This document shows positions 53,782 through 63,596 of a stretch of 64,000 nt of DNA, in pieces. Origin of the DNA: JAWWOL01 sp963797535. GTDB lineage: Bacteria > Actinomycetota > Actinomycetes > JAWWOL01. Numbering within the stretch: position 1 is the stretch's first letter; the number at the start of each line of letters is the position of its first letter. The stretch lies in NCBI GenBank assembly GCA_963797535.1, contig CAWCPQ010000001.1, positions 310,001 through 374,000 on the forward strand. Direction: 5' to 3'. The notes beneath the pieces are model-generated. The model was not told the origin of the DNA and searched no databases. It saw nothing but the letters and a program-made list of their open reading frames with translations. A program made the position numbers and the translations under genes.

Positions 53782-55257
53782 GTGACCAGCGATTCGCCAC
53801 TCATCCTGGCCCACGCGTTCGGCGCACGTTACGACCTGCCGCTCCCGCTCTACCTTTTCGTGCTCGGCGGCGCCGTGGTCGTGGTGCTGTCGTTCCTGGT
53901 GGCCGAGCGGCGTTCGGTGGCGGTCACCAACGACCAGACAAACGCCGACGTCCCGTACGTGCGCGAGATGGACCGGGCCGGCGTGATCGGCGGCACGATC
54001 AGCCTGCTGGTGCTGGCGTTCATGATCATCGTCGGCATCACCGGCAGCCAGGAGGTGCCGGAGAACATCCTGCCGACGACGTTCTGGCTGGTGATCTGGA
54101 TCATCGTGCCGCTGACCTGTGGCGTTCTCGGTGACTGGACGCAGGCGGTCAACCCGTTCGCGACGCTCGCCAAGGTGTGCGACCGGCCCGGGCTGCGTAA
54201 GGCGTTGTTCGGCACCACCGAACCGGTGACCTGGCCGAAGTGGCTGGGCTGGTGGCCGGCGGTGGCGCTCTACTTCCTCACCGCCAGCGGCGAGCTGATC
54301 TTCAACAAGACGGCGGTGCTGCCACGGGTGACGGCGGTCTCGCTGCTGATCTACGCCTTCGTCAGCGCGTTCTGCGGCTTGATGTTCGGTCGCAGCTGGC
54401 TCGAGCGGGGCGAGATGTTCAGCGTGCTGTTCGCGACCTGGGGCCGGCTCGGCTTCTTTCGCTTTCGCGCGCAAGGACGCCGGGGGTTCGCCGGTGGGCT
54501 TGACCTGCCGTTCCAGGCCTCGGCCTCGCGGACTGCTTTCGTGCTGCTGCTGCTGGTCAGTGTCAACTTTGACGGCCTGATCGCGACGCCGCGATGGAAG
54601 ACCGTCACCGACAACCTCGACCTGAGTGCCCCACACCCGGCGCTTCGGCTGGAGGCCTTCTCGCTGATGGTCTTCCTCGTGCTCGCGCTGATCGTGGCGG
54701 CCGTCTTCGGCGGGTTCGCCTACGCTGCCGCGCGAGCGGCCGGGTCCCGTACCAAACTGCTGCCAGCGTTGGCGGACCTGCTGCCCTCGATGCTGCCGAT
54801 CGCCTTCGGCTACCTCCTCGCGCACAACATGCAGTACGTCCTGGTCAACTCCCAGCTGCTGCTGCCGCTGGTCGGCAACCCGACGGGGGAAGAGAGCTGG
54901 CCGATCCACCTGCCCTACCCGTTCAACGACGACTTCGAGGTGCACCCGAAGTTCCTGCCGAACGCCTTTTACTGGTACGCAGCGGTTGTCGTCATCATCG
55001 TGGTGCACATCATCGCCGTCGTCATCGCCCACCGGCACCTCACGCTGCTCAGCCGCGACCGGGCGGACGCGCGCCGTGGCGAGTACCGCTGGCTGGTGGC
55101 GATGGTGGCCTACACGATGGTGTCGCTGTGGCTGATCGCGCAGCCGCTGGTCCAGGAGGACAAGCCCAAGTCGGATGAGTCCTTCGGCCGGCCGGCAGTG
55201 ACAGCACCAGCGACGGGCACACCGGCTGCCCTCGCCGGCGCGTCGTTGGGTCGTTGA
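53782..55257 (+). CDS. Multi-pass membrane protein (491 aa)
   Basis: About ten to twelve hydrophobic segments, starting near residue 20, make this a polytopic inner-membrane protein. I do not recognise a transport motif. Residues such as GDWTQAVNPFATL and a HNMQYVLVN segment could define a family. AAGGAG at 53769-53774 supports GTG 53782. The last bases overlap a TTG start (TTGA), so the next gene is translationally coupled and the two may act together. Confidence 0.7.
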   Translation: MTSDSPLILAHAFGARYDLPLPLYLFVLGGAVVVVLSFLVAERRSVAVTNDQTNADVPYVREMDRAGVIGGTISLLVLAFMIIVGITGSQEVPENILPTTFWLVIWIIVPLTCGVLGDWTQAVNPFATLAKVCDRPGLRKALFGTTEPVTWPKWLGWWPAVALYFLTASGELIFNKTAVLPRVTAVSLLIYAFVSAFCGLMFGRSWLERGEMFSVLFATWGRLGFFRFRAQGRRGFAGGLDLPFQASASRTAFVLLLLVSVNFDGLIATPRWKTVTDNLDLSAPHPALRLEAFSLMVFLVLALIVAAVFGGFAYAAARAAGSRTKLLPALADLLPSMLPIAFGYLLAHNMQYVLVNSQLLLPLVGNPTGEESWPIHLPYPFNDDFEVHPKFLPNAFYWYAAVVVIIVVHIIAVVIAHRHLTLLSRDRADARRGEYRWLVAMVAYTMVSLWLIAQPLVQEDKPKSDESFGRPAVTAPATGTPAALAGASLGR

Positions 55258-56003
55258 CCGCGAGACTCGGCCGACCGGGTCGGCGGGTGCTGGCAGCGCT
55301 GGGGGCGCTGCTCGTCGCCAGGGTGCTGGCCCCTGCGGCCGTGCCGCTCTTCGACGGGATCAGCTTTCCGGACGAGCCCTACCGTTTCGTCGCGCCGCCG
55401 CCCGGTTACCGGCAGACGCCTGAACCCACGGCCGGCCACGGTTCGAGCCGGGTCGACGACGGAACCAACGCGGTGACCATCTACGTCGACACGGCGGAGC
55501 AGGCGCCGCAGATCAGCATCGTCCTGCCCGGCCGGGTCATCGCAGTCGGCCCGGCGGGTCGTGCCGTCACCGTCGCGGCGACGCCGCTGGCCCCGGATCG
55601 CCAGCCCAGCAAGGGATCCATCGACGGAAACGTCTATCGAGTGACCGGCGCGGCCACCCCTTCGGCGTCGGTGTCCTTCGCCCCGCCGCCGGGCGACACT
55701 GCTGACGCCTCGTTCATGCTCATGCGAGCGACGAGCGCCAAGGCGCCGCCCCCGGTGTTCGTCTACCGGACGGCTCCCAGCGTCGCGTGGCGGGTGCTGC
55801 CGACGAGCCGGTGGGGCAATGACATCTACCGGACCCGGTTCGCCGGAATGGGCGACTACGCGCTGGCTTTCGGTGCCAGCACGGCAAAGCAGCACAAGAG
55901 CCAGGCCCTACCTGTCACCGTCTCCGCCTTGCTGGTGGTGATCCTGGCGGCAGCAGGAGCGGTGGTCGCGGTACGGGTCAGCCGGCGCCGCACCCGCGAG
56001 TGA
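55254..56003 (+). CDS. Membrane-anchored extracytoplasmic hypothetical protein (249 aa)
   Basis: A signal anchor (about 10-30) and a C-terminal membrane helix (about 220-242) flank a 190-residue extracytoplasmic domain rich in Pro, Ala and Thr. The TTG start at 55254 overlaps the upstream stop. The family is not recognised. It may be the partner of the preceding polytopic protein. Confidence 0.65.
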   Translation: MTARLGRPGRRVLAALGALLVARVLAPAAVPLFDGISFPDEPYRFVAPPPGYRQTPEPTAGHGSSRVDDGTNAVTIYVDTAEQAPQISIVLPGRVIAVGPAGRAVTVAATPLAPDRQPSKGSIDGNVYRVTGAATPSASVSFAPPPGDTADASFMLMRATSAKAPPPVFVYRTAPSVAWRVLPTSRWGNDIYRTRFAGMGDYALAFGASTAKQHKSQALPVTVSALLVVILAAAGAVVAVRVSRRRTRE

Positions 56004-56007
56004 GCCG

Positions 56008-57342
56008 TCACCACCGAGGCGGGTCGGCGCCATAGTCCGGCAATCCACGTGGCCAGCGGAGCCGCTGTCCGTCCAGGGTTCCGGGCGGGTCGACCGCCGT
56101 CAGCCGTCCGATCGTGGACATCCACGGGCCGGGGTCGCGCTGCTCCGCGGCCTCGACGCTCGCGGCTCTGGGCAGGCCGAGCAGCCAGGAGGCGGTCGCT
56201 GCCAGGGACAGGGTGCGCAGGTGCGTGCCGCCCTCGGATCGCTGACGGAGCAGGCCATCGAGGGCTGCTGCCGCGACGAGGTAGCCCGTGCCGTGGTCGA
56301 GCAGCTGGCACGGCAGAGCACCCGGCTGCTCATGGTCCGGCGAGCTGATCATGGCGATGCCGGACGCTGCCTGCACGATGCTGTCGAATCCTCGCTGCTG
56401 ACCTCGAGGGCCTTCGGTGCCCCAGGCGGACAACGCGACCACCACCAGGCCGGGTTGGCGCACGGCGAGCGTCGCCGGGTCGAGGCCGAACGCAGCCAGC
56501 GCACCGGGCCGGTAACCGTGCACGAGGACGTCCGCATCGTTGAGCAGCCCGTGCAGGGTCGCCGCCCCCTCCGCAGTGCGCGCGTCGATCAGAGTGCTGC
56601 GCTTGCCCACGAACCCGTCGACCACGTGGGCTCGTTGCTCGGGCAGCTGGGGCGGGTCGACTCGGAGCACCTCGCCGCCGATGGCCGCCAGAAACCGGGT
56701 GCCCACCGGCCCGGCGATGACCCTGGTCAGGTCGAGTACGCGGAATCCGCCGGCCGGCCGTGCGGCGGCGTCGCCGACGCGATGGTGGTCGACCAGTGGC
56801 CCGGCGCCGGGCCAGTCATCCTCGGAACGCACTGCCGCGGCGACGCCGCCGGCCGCGATGACCCGTTCTTCGAGCTCGGTGGCGTTCCATCGCGCAATGG
56901 CAGCTCCCACCGCGTCCGGATGTGCTGCTGAGTCGGCGATGTCGAGCGTGCTGAGCAGTGCGTGGCGGTGCCAGTCGTAGTTGGTATGGGTGCGCACCCA
57001 GCCGTCCGCGGTCGGCCAGAATCGGGAGAGTGGTGCGAAGCCCGCGCCCAGCGGCTCGCCGTCCAGACGCACGTGGGCCTCGCTGCGAAACGCGGCCGCT
57101 ACGTGGTCCCGGTGCAGGCCGACCTCGGCCGACCGGCCACTGTTGATGGCCCGCCACGCAGCGGCGGTGGTCAAAGCGGTGGCGACCGTGGCTGCGGCTG
57201 CGTCCTCGACCGGCAACAGCGACGGCAGGGAGCCGGGCGTCCCGGCCAGAGCCGGTGCCGCCCTGCTCCCGCCGGTGACCTGGCCGAGGGCATCCGCGAA
57301 CGCCCGCTCGTACGCTGACCCGGCTGTTGCCGGCTGCGGCAT
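56008..57342 (-). CDS. CaiB/BaiF family CoA-transferase
   Basis: The 444-residue class III CoA-transferase has GFRVLDLTRVIAGPVGTRFLA and DADVLVHGYRPGALAAFGL in the C-half, with SAWGTEGPRGQQRGFDS. These enzymes transfer CoA between organic acids. The first 210 residues appear to form a second, divergent half. The substrate is unknown. ATG 57342 begins the protein. Confidence 0.85.
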   Translation of the reverse strand: MPQPATAGSAYERAFADALGQVTGGSRAAPALAGTPGSLPSLLPVEDAAAATVATALTTAAAWRAINSGRSAEVGLHRDHVAAAFRSEAHVRLDGEPLGAGFAPLSRFWPTADGWVRTHTNYDWHRHALLSTLDIADSAAHPDAVGAAIARWNATELEERVIAAGGVAAAVRSEDDWPGAGPLVDHHRVGDAAARPAGGFRVLDLTRVIAGPVGTRFLAAIGGEVLRVDPPQLPEQRAHVVDGFVGKRSTLIDARTAEGAATLHGLLNDADVLVHGYRPGALAAFGLDPATLAVRQPGLVVVALSAWGTEGPRGQQRGFDSIVQAASGIAMISSPDHEQPGALPCQLLDHGTGYLVAAAALDGLLRQRSEGGTHLRTLSLAATASWLLGLPRAASVEAAEQRDPGPWMSTIGRLTAVDPPGTLDGQRLRWPRGLPDYGADPPRW

Positions 57343-57459
57343 GGTCACTTCGGCCTCCGATCGGTTCCAGCGTAGGTGCGGCGGCCTTGACCGGCACTGA
57401 ACCGGCCCATAAGTTGTGACCCCCAACCAATTCACCGAGGCCATGGACGGGAACACGCG

Positions 57460-58863
57460 ATGCTCGTCGCCGGAGTCGACTCCTCGACCCAGTCCTGCAA
57501 GGTAGTGGTGCGCGACGCCGAATCGGGCGCTCTCGTCCGCTTCGGCTCCGCCCCTCATCCGGAGGGCACCGAGGTGGATCCCGCCGCCTGGATCGAGGCG
57601 CTCGGTCTGGCCATCGGAGCAGCCGGTGGCCTCGACGACGTTGCCGCCGTGGCGGTCGGCGCTCAGCAGCACGGCATGGTGTGCCTCGACGAGGATGGCG
57701 CCGTGGTCCGTCCGGCCCTGCTCTGGAACGACTTGCGCTCCGGCGCCGCCGCCGCCGATCTGGTGGCCGAGCTGGGCCCTCAGGGCTGGGTCGATGCGGT
57801 CGGCACCGTACCGGTGGCCTCGTTCACGGTGACCAAGCTGAGGTGGCTCGCCGAGCACGAGCCAGAGAGCGTCTCCCGTACGGCTGCGGTGTGCCTGCCG
57901 CACGACTTCCTGAGCTGGCACCTGGCCGGATCGCCTGGCCTGCAGGCAATCCGGACCGACCGGGGCGATGCGAGCGGTACCGGCTACTGGTCGCCGATGA
58001 TCGGTGACTACCGACGCGACCTGCTCGAGCTGGCCCTCGGCAAGCAGGTCGAGCTGCCCACTGTGCTGGGGCCGGCCGAGTCGGGCGGACGTAGCACCGG
58101 GGGGGCCCTGCTCGGTCCAGGTACGGGCGACAACGCCGCTGCCGCGCTCGGTCTCGGGGCGGGGCCCGGTGACGTCGTGGTGTCCATCGGTACGTCCGGT
58201 GTGGTCTCGGCGGTCAGCGAGGTCGCAGCCGCCGACGTGACCGGCGCCGTTGCCTCGTTCGCCGACGCGACCGGGCGGTTCCTGCCGCTGGTGTGCACCA
58301 TCAACGCCGCCCGCATCCTGTCCTCGGCCGCGGCGATGCTCGGCGTGTCCCTGCAGCAGCTCTCCGACCTCGCTCTCTCCGCGCAGGCGGGGGCGGCGGG
58401 GCTGGTCCTCGTGCCTTACCTGGAGGGCGAGCGCACCCCCGACAAGCCCGACGCGACCGGCTCGCTGCACGGGCTGACCCTTGCGTCGATGACCCCGGCT
58501 CACCTGGCCAGGGCAGCGGTCGAGGGGTTGCTCTGCGGGCTGGCCGACGGTCTGGATGCGCTGGTGGCTCAGGGCGCTCGGGTCGATCGGGTCTTCCTCA
58601 TCGGCGGCGGGGCCAAGTCCGCTGCGGTTCGTGCCATCGCACCGGCCGTGCTCGGCCGGCCGGTCGTCGTCGCCCCGCCCAGCGAGTACGTCGCCGACGG
58701 CGCGGCGCGGCAGGCCGCCTGGACGTTGTCCGGTGCGGAGCTGCCGCCGACCTGGGGCGCCACGGCTGGGGAGACTTTCGAGGCTGACGAGGTGCCAGCG
58801 GTGCGTCGTCGCTACGCCGAGGCGCGCGAGCTCACCCTGGAGCGACTGGCGTCGTCCGGCTGA
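57460..58863 (+). CDS. xylB: Xylulokinase (FGGY family)
   Basis: The 467-residue kinase has FGGY motifs: VAGVDSSTQSCK for phosphate binding, AVGAQQHGMV, ALLWNDLRS and a C-terminal GGGAKS segment with ADGAARQAAW. It phosphorylates D-xylulose for the pentose phosphate pathway. The 3' end overlaps the convergent antiporter by 32 bp. No xylA is adjacent. Confidence 0.88.
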   Translation: MLVAGVDSSTQSCKVVVRDAESGALVRFGSAPHPEGTEVDPAAWIEALGLAIGAAGGLDDVAAVAVGAQQHGMVCLDEDGAVVRPALLWNDLRSGAAAADLVAELGPQGWVDAVGTVPVASFTVTKLRWLAEHEPESVSRTAAVCLPHDFLSWHLAGSPGLQAIRTDRGDASGTGYWSPMIGDYRRDLLELALGKQVELPTVLGPAESGGRSTGGALLGPGTGDNAAAALGLGAGPGDVVVSIGTSGVVSAVSEVAAADVTGAVASFADATGRFLPLVCTINAARILSSAAAMLGVSLQQLSDLALSAQAGAAGLVLVPYLEGERTPDKPDATGSLHGLTLASMTPAHLARAAVEGLLCGLADGLDALVAQGARVDRVFLIGGGAKSAAVRAIAPAVLGRPVVVAPPSEYVADGAARQAAWTLSGAELPPTWGATAGETFEADEVPAVRRRYAEARELTLERLASSG

Positions 58864-59983
58864 GCCGCGTGCTTGCCACGGTGGCCGCGATCCCGGCCAC
58901 GACGACCGTGACGAGCGCAGCTGCCAGGATCGCACCGCCCTCGCCGGGTGCCAGCCGTCCACTTTGAGTGCTCAGCGCGACGGCGGCCACCGGCACGCCC
59001 AGCTGGGCGCACGCCAGCACTGCCAGTGGAATCGGCTGCCCGACCAGTCGAGCGGCTGCGTGGATGGCGATCGTCCCGACGGCCAGTCCCACGGCGAGCA
59101 CGACCAGCTTGGGGTGGCTGACCAGCGCCCGCACGTCGATGGTCGCGCCGAGCCAGATGAAGAAGATCGGGCCGAAGAGTCCCTCGGTGATGCCGAACAG
59201 CTGTCTGGCCAACCGACGCGGTGGCCCGATGGCGGCGAGCACGATGCCGATGGAGAAGCCGGCCAGCATCACCGACACGTGCACCTTGACCGCCAGGCCG
59301 GCCAGGCCGAACAGCATGATCAGCGACAGCCGCAGCTCGAGCCCGAACGTCTGCCTGACGCTGCGCTTGTGCAGGGCCTTGAGCAGTCCGCGCCGGTCGA
59401 GCTCACGCAGGACGAAGTAGATCACGACGGCGACGGCGATCACGATGACCGCTCCCATCGCGGAGCGGCCGGCCTGCGACGGGTCGGCCGCTAGTGGGAG
59501 CGCCACGATGCATGCGGTGTCGGCCACCACGACCTGGGCCAACATCGTGAGGACGTACGGGCCCTCCAGCTTGTCGCTGTCCACCAGCGGGATCACCAAC
59601 GCGGCGGAGCTGGAAGCGAGAATCACCGCGTACATCGCCGTGTGGTTGGTGTGGGACACATGAGCAAGGGCGTAGGCCACCGGCACGGCGAGCACGCCGA
59701 CCCCGGCCGTGATCAGGCCGCCGCGCAGCAGAGCGCCGCGCAGCCGGACATCTCGTACGGGCACATGCGTGCCCGCGATCATCATGACCAGTGCGAATCC
59801 CGCCTGGGCAAGGAAAGTGAAGATCGGGTCAGCCGGGTGCGCCCAGCCGAAGCCGGAGCGTCCGATGACGGCCCCGACCAGCAGCTCGCCGACGACTACG
59901 GGGATCCGTGGGCTGCGACTGCTGGCGAGCAACGGCCCGATCAGGCTCAGCAACAAGATGCCGGCCAGCCCCAACAGGGTCAC
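58832..59983 (-). CDS. Cation:proton antiporter (Kef/CPA2 type)
   Basis: The 383-residue protein has about twelve membrane segments and CPA2-type motifs: LLASSRSPRIPVVVGELLVGAVIG, GFALVMMIAG, and ASSSAALVIPL. It exchanges Na+ or K+ for protons. No C-terminal RCK domain is present. It overlaps the xylulokinase tail by 32 bp. Confidence 0.85.
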   Translation of the reverse strand: MTLLGLAGILLLSLIGPLLASSRSPRIPVVVGELLVGAVIGRSGFGWAHPADPIFTFLAQAGFALVMMIAGTHVPVRDVRLRGALLRGGLITAGVGVLAVPVAYALAHVSHTNHTAMYAVILASSSAALVIPLVDSDKLEGPYVLTMLAQVVVADTACIVALPLAADPSQAGRSAMGAVIVIAVAVVIYFVLRELDRRGLLKALHKRSVRQTFGLELRLSLIMLFGLAGLAVKVHVSVMLAGFSIGIVLAAIGPPRRLARQLFGITEGLFGPIFFIWLGATIDVRALVSHPKLVVLAVGLAVGTIAIHAAARLVGQPIPLAVLACAQLGVPVAAVALSTQSGRLAPGEGGAILAAALVTVVVAGIAATVASTRLSRTTPVAPG

Positions 59984-60111
59984 GGACGCCTGCTCAAGTT
60001 TTCAATTGCCCGCGACGACATGCTCAAGATCCTGACATGGACGTGTCCGGTTGGGACATGATGCGCGCAAAGGCTCGCCTTCGAGGCGCGGACGATGGGA
60101 GAGAGAACGAC

Positions 60112-60801
60112 ATGGCTTCGGACAAGCGCAAGGTCAAATGGAAGCGCAACCCTGACGAGCACGACTTTCCCGCCGCGGCGAGCTATCTCTCGCTTCTGGT
60201 TGCCGACCCGGGTCTGCGCGCGGAGCTGGTTGCCCAGCTGCAGGCGGCTGAGCTGGTGCACTACAAGGCCAAGGACTTGCTCCGCGCGTCGCAGCTGCCG
60301 TTGCTGACCGGCGACAACGTTCACGTGGCCATCGACTTGAAAAAGATTCACAAGAGGCAGCCGCTCGCGCCTGTGCTGCTCGTTCGCGGCGACCTTGTCG
60401 GCGGCTTTCCGCTGCAGATCGCTGACGGCTACCACCGGGTCTGCGCGAGCCACGAAGTCGATGAGGACACGGACATCCCGTGCCGGCTGATCGACCTGCC
60501 CACAGTCGCGACCGCCGTTGCCGCCACGATGCCACCAGTGCGTCAGCGGCCCGGGCGCGCACCCGCCAAGAAGGCACCAGCCGCCGCTCCGGCGCCGGTG
60601 GCCGTCACCGAGCCGGCCGTCGAGGTCGCCGCTCCGGTGGTCGCCGCCCCCGTGGTGTCCGCTCCAGTGATCTCCGCCCCCGTGGCAAAGAAGACGCCAG
60701 CGGCGAAGAAGACCCCGGCCAAGAAGGCGCCCGCACCGAGGAAGGCTCCGGCCAAGAAGGCGCCTGTCGCAGCACCTGCGTTTGCTGAGCCGACCGTCTG
60801 A
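60112..60801 (+). CDS. ParB-like domain protein with histone-H1-like tail
   Basis: The 229-residue protein has a ParB/sulfiredoxin-like domain (about 25-130), with HVAIDLKKIHKRQPLAPV and FPLQIADGYHRV, the motif that binds and turns over nucleotide. From about 145 the chain is Ala/Pro/Lys-rich with repeated A-K-K-A-P and K-K-T-P units, like H1-type chromatin proteins in actinobacteria. It could bind DNA non-specifically through the tail. A basic role in DNA binding is inferred. ATG 60112 has GGGAGAGAGA upstream. Confidence 0.72.
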   Translation: MASDKRKVKWKRNPDEHDFPAAASYLSLLVADPGLRAELVAQLQAAELVHYKAKDLLRASQLPLLTGDNVHVAIDLKKIHKRQPLAPVLLVRGDLVGGFPLQIADGYHRVCASHEVDEDTDIPCRLIDLPTVATAVAATMPPVRQRPGRAPAKKAPAAAPAPVAVTEPAVEVAAPVVAAPVVSAPVISAPVAKKTPAAKKTPAKKAPAPRKAPAKKAPVAAPAFAEPTV

Positions 60802-60839
60802 GCGTGGCTCAACCGCTCGGATCGATGACCGCCCGTCGC

Positions 60840-61170
60840 TCACCCCCGGCGCAGCCGGGAATGCTTGCGCCGCAGGGCAATCAACTCTCGGTGCAGACGC
60901 AGCACTTCGCCGTCCCCTTGGATCACGTCCTCCTGCTCCGGTCGAGGCGCCCGGCCGCAACGATTGCCGCGTAGTCGCCGTGGATGACTTCGCCTACCAG
61001 GTAGGCATTCGGATGCTCCTCCCGCACCCGTGGCAGCACGGCAGCCCAGAATGCAGTGGGTACGGCGTAGGCAGCATCGAGCCGCCAGCCGTCGGCGCGT
61101 CGGGACAGCCAGTGGTTCTTCACCGCGACCACATGGTCCGCCACCTCGGGATTGGCGTGGTTCGGCGAGG
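60840..61170 (-). pseudogene. Decayed GH13 alpha-amylase-family gene
   Basis: On the minus strand the segment has NHANPEVADHVV, the DGWRLDAAYAVP substrate-binding site and VGEVIHGDYAAIV with the catalytic Glu, then a break. A different frame near 60840-60905 continues LHRELIALRRKHSRL, the normal C-terminus. Most of the N-terminal half and the middle are missing. This is a remnant with a large internal deletion, and the surrounding 450 bp holds no other gene. Confidence 0.75.
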
Positions 61171-61252
61171 GGAGTCCGGGGTGCCGACGATACGCAAACG
61201 GGTGCCTGCTCAATTGGCGGCAAGCCGTCGGCTTGTAGGCGAGACTGGTGGC

Positions 61253-62884
61253 ATGTCCACTCTCGTTGCCCGCGGCCTGCGCGCGTCCTTTGCCGATGTC
61301 CCGATCCTGCACGGGGTCGACGTCGTCGTCGGCCCTGGAACCCGGCTCGGGCTGGTCGGTCCCAACGGGGCTGGCAAGTCGACGCTGCTCAAGGCGCTCG
61401 TCGGGCAGGTGCCGCCCGACGGCGGAACCATCACCGCCACCGGCACGGTGGGCTACCTGCCCCAGGAGCCGGACCGGCGGGCCGGCGAGACGCTGCAGGC
61501 CTACCTCGGTCGCCGCACGGGGGTGACGCAAGCCGACCAGGCGATGCAGAGCGCGGCGGAAGCGCTGGGCGAGGAGACCATGGCTGCTGCTGACGCCTAC
61601 GAGCAGGCCCTGAACGAGTGGCTGGCGCTGGGCGGCGCCGACCTCGACGCGAGGGCTGCCGAGGTGTGCGCCGACCTCGGCCTGCCGCCGTCGATGCTGG
61701 AGTCGGAGACCACCGGTCTCAGCGGCGGCCAGATGGCGCGCGCCTCGTTGGCGGCAGTCCTGCTCAGCCGCTACGACGTGATCCTGCTGGACGAGCCCAC
61801 GAACGACCTTGACCTCGATGGCCTCGACCGGCTCGAGAGCTTCGTCCAAGGACTGCGCGGCGGTCTTGTCGTCGTCAGCCATGACCGCGAGTTCCTGTCG
61901 CGCACGATCAACGCAGTGCTGGAGATCGACCCGTACAACAAGGTCTCCCGCACCATCGACGGCAGCTGGGACTCCTACCTGGCCGAGCGCGAGCTGGCCC
62001 GACGCCAAGCCAGGGAACGCTACGAGGACTTCGAGGACCGCAGGGACAAGCTGGCCGGTCAGGTGCAGAGCACGCGCGAGATGTCGGTACGGGGGGCTTT
62101 GCGGGCCAAGCGGCGGGTGCCCGACAACGACAAGAGCGTCCGCTCGTACAAGATCGAAGGGGCGACCTCGGCGGCAGGCAAGATCCGCACCCTGGAGAAC
62201 CGGCTCGAGCGGCTGGAGGGCGAGGGAGTCGTCGAGCCGCGCAAGGAGTGGGAGCTGCGCCTCGAGCTGCCGATGGCGCCCAGGTCGGGATCGGTCGTGG
62301 CCACCCTGCGCGCTGCCGTGGTGCACCGCGGTTCGTTCACGCTGGGTCCGGTCGACCTCGATCTCGGCTGGTCGGACCGGGTAGCCATCGTCGGTGCCAA
62401 CGGCAGCGGCAAGTCGACGCTGCTCCAGGTGCTGCTCGGTCGGCTGCCGGTCGACAGCGGCACCGCCACGCTCGGCTCGGGCGTGATCGTCGGCGAGCTC
62501 GACCAGGCCAGGCGCAGCTTTGACGTCGAGGCCAACGTGGTTGACGTGCTCGAAGCCGCGACGCACGCGCCGATCGAGGAGGTCCGCACCCTGCTTGCGA
62601 AGTTCGGGCTCAAGGCCGCCCACGTCACCCGGCCGGCGGCGTCGCTGTCACCGGGGGAGCGGACCAGGGCAGGGCTCGCGCTGCTGCAGGCAAGGGGCAC
62701 CAACACGCTGGTGCTCGACGAACCCACCAACCACCTGGACCTGCCGGCGATCGAGCAGCTGGAAGAGGCCCTGGAGGAGTACGCGGGCACGCTGCTGCTC
62801 GTCACGCACGACCGCCGCCTGCTCGACGCGGTGCCCACCGACCGACGCTGGAGCGTGGTCGACGGCGTCGTCGCCGAGGTCTGA
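61253..62884 (+). CDS. ABC-F family ATPase
   Basis: The 543-residue protein has two ATP-binding cassettes: Walker A GPNGAGKST and GANGSGKST, signatures LSGGQMARA and LSPGERTRA, and Walker B LDEPTNDLDL and LDEPTNHLDL. A linker between them carries coiled basic segments. No membrane part is present, so it is the ABC-F type that acts on ribosomes, either translation factors or antibiotic-resistance proteins. Which one cannot be told from sequence. Confidence 0.9.
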   Translation: MSTLVARGLRASFADVPILHGVDVVVGPGTRLGLVGPNGAGKSTLLKALVGQVPPDGGTITATGTVGYLPQEPDRRAGETLQAYLGRRTGVTQADQAMQSAAEALGEETMAAADAYEQALNEWLALGGADLDARAAEVCADLGLPPSMLESETTGLSGGQMARASLAAVLLSRYDVILLDEPTNDLDLDGLDRLESFVQGLRGGLVVVSHDREFLSRTINAVLEIDPYNKVSRTIDGSWDSYLAERELARRQARERYEDFEDRRDKLAGQVQSTREMSVRGALRAKRRVPDNDKSVRSYKIEGATSAAGKIRTLENRLERLEGEGVVEPRKEWELRLELPMAPRSGSVVATLRAAVVHRGSFTLGPVDLDLGWSDRVAIVGANGSGKSTLLQVLLGRLPVDSGTATLGSGVIVGELDQARRSFDVEANVVDVLEAATHAPIEEVRTLLAKFGLKAAHVTRPAASLSPGERTRAGLALLQARGTNTLVLDEPTNHLDLPAIEQLEEALEEYAGTLLLVTHDRRLLDAVPTDRRWSVVDGVVAEV

Positions 62885-62907
62885 CTCGGCCACTGCCTGC
62901 CGAGCGG

Positions 62908-63213
62908 CTACTGGGTGTTGGCAGCGCTCTTGCGCCAGGCGTCAGCGCCCGCCGCTGCCCCGGCCACCGCCCCAGCCGTCGCGGCGTTGCGCGCGATCGA
63001 GAAGCCGTCCCTTGCCTGCGACCAGCCCTGCTTGGCCAGCTCGCTGGGCGGCACCGGCATTGCGTCGACGTACCGCTTGGCCGCGAGGGCGAGCTCTTTG
63101 CTGGACAGCGCCAGCCCGATCAGGGCGATGAGGCCGCCGAGGCTGAAGATCCACGCCCCCCGCTTGAGCGCTCCGATGTTCAGCTCGAGCCCTTGCTGAG
63201 TGATCTCGCTCAT
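62908..63213 (-). CDS. Small membrane protein (101 aa)
   Basis: One membrane helix (about 22-42) follows a short N-terminus, with a long Ala-rich tail containing a second hydrophobic patch (about 78-92). It is not a recognised family. It is convergent with the ABC-F gene, 24 bp apart. The region after its start (63214-63391) shows no other gene. Confidence 0.6.
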   Translation of the reverse strand: MSEITQQGLELNIGALKRGAWIFSLGGLIALIGLALSSKELALAAKRYVDAMPVPPSELAKQGWSQARDGFSIARNAATAGAVAGAAAGADAWRKSAANTQ

Positions 63214-63391
63214 GTGCTCAGTCTCCTGTCGTCTTTTGGGTCAGCCTGGAGCATGCGGGGGCTCGCTGCATCACCCGCAGGGGGTGACCGGCGAATCGCG
63301 CGACACTCGGTGCCCCCGTGCCTTACCCGGCGACCCACCCGCTACGCTGATCGGCGTAGGGATGGGTGACCAGCGAGCAGGAGTCGGGCGC

Positions 63392-63592
63392 GTGACAAAG
63401 CACCAGCAGGTCGAGGTCCTGTACGTCTCGTTCTACGGTGTGATGCTGCTGATCGGTGGCGGTCTCGCCTGGGTACTGGCCGACGCCAACCCGCGGGCCT
63501 ACCGGCGGATGATGCTCCCGCTCGGTCTGATCACCGCCCTCATGCTTTACAGCGGCGTGGTCCTCGCCGGGCACTACTACCTCACGCACTAG
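63392..63592 (+). CDS. Small two-helix membrane protein (66 aa)
   Basis: The 66-residue protein has two membrane helices (about 12-30 and 43-60) separated by a short basic turn. The AGGAG at about 63379 supports GTG 63392. The function is unknown. It converges with the partial gene at the window end. Confidence 0.65.
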   Translation: MTKHQQVEVLYVSFYGVMLLIGGGLAWVLADANPRAYRRMMLPLGLITALMLYSGVVLAGHYYLTH

Positions 63593-63596
63593 ACCG

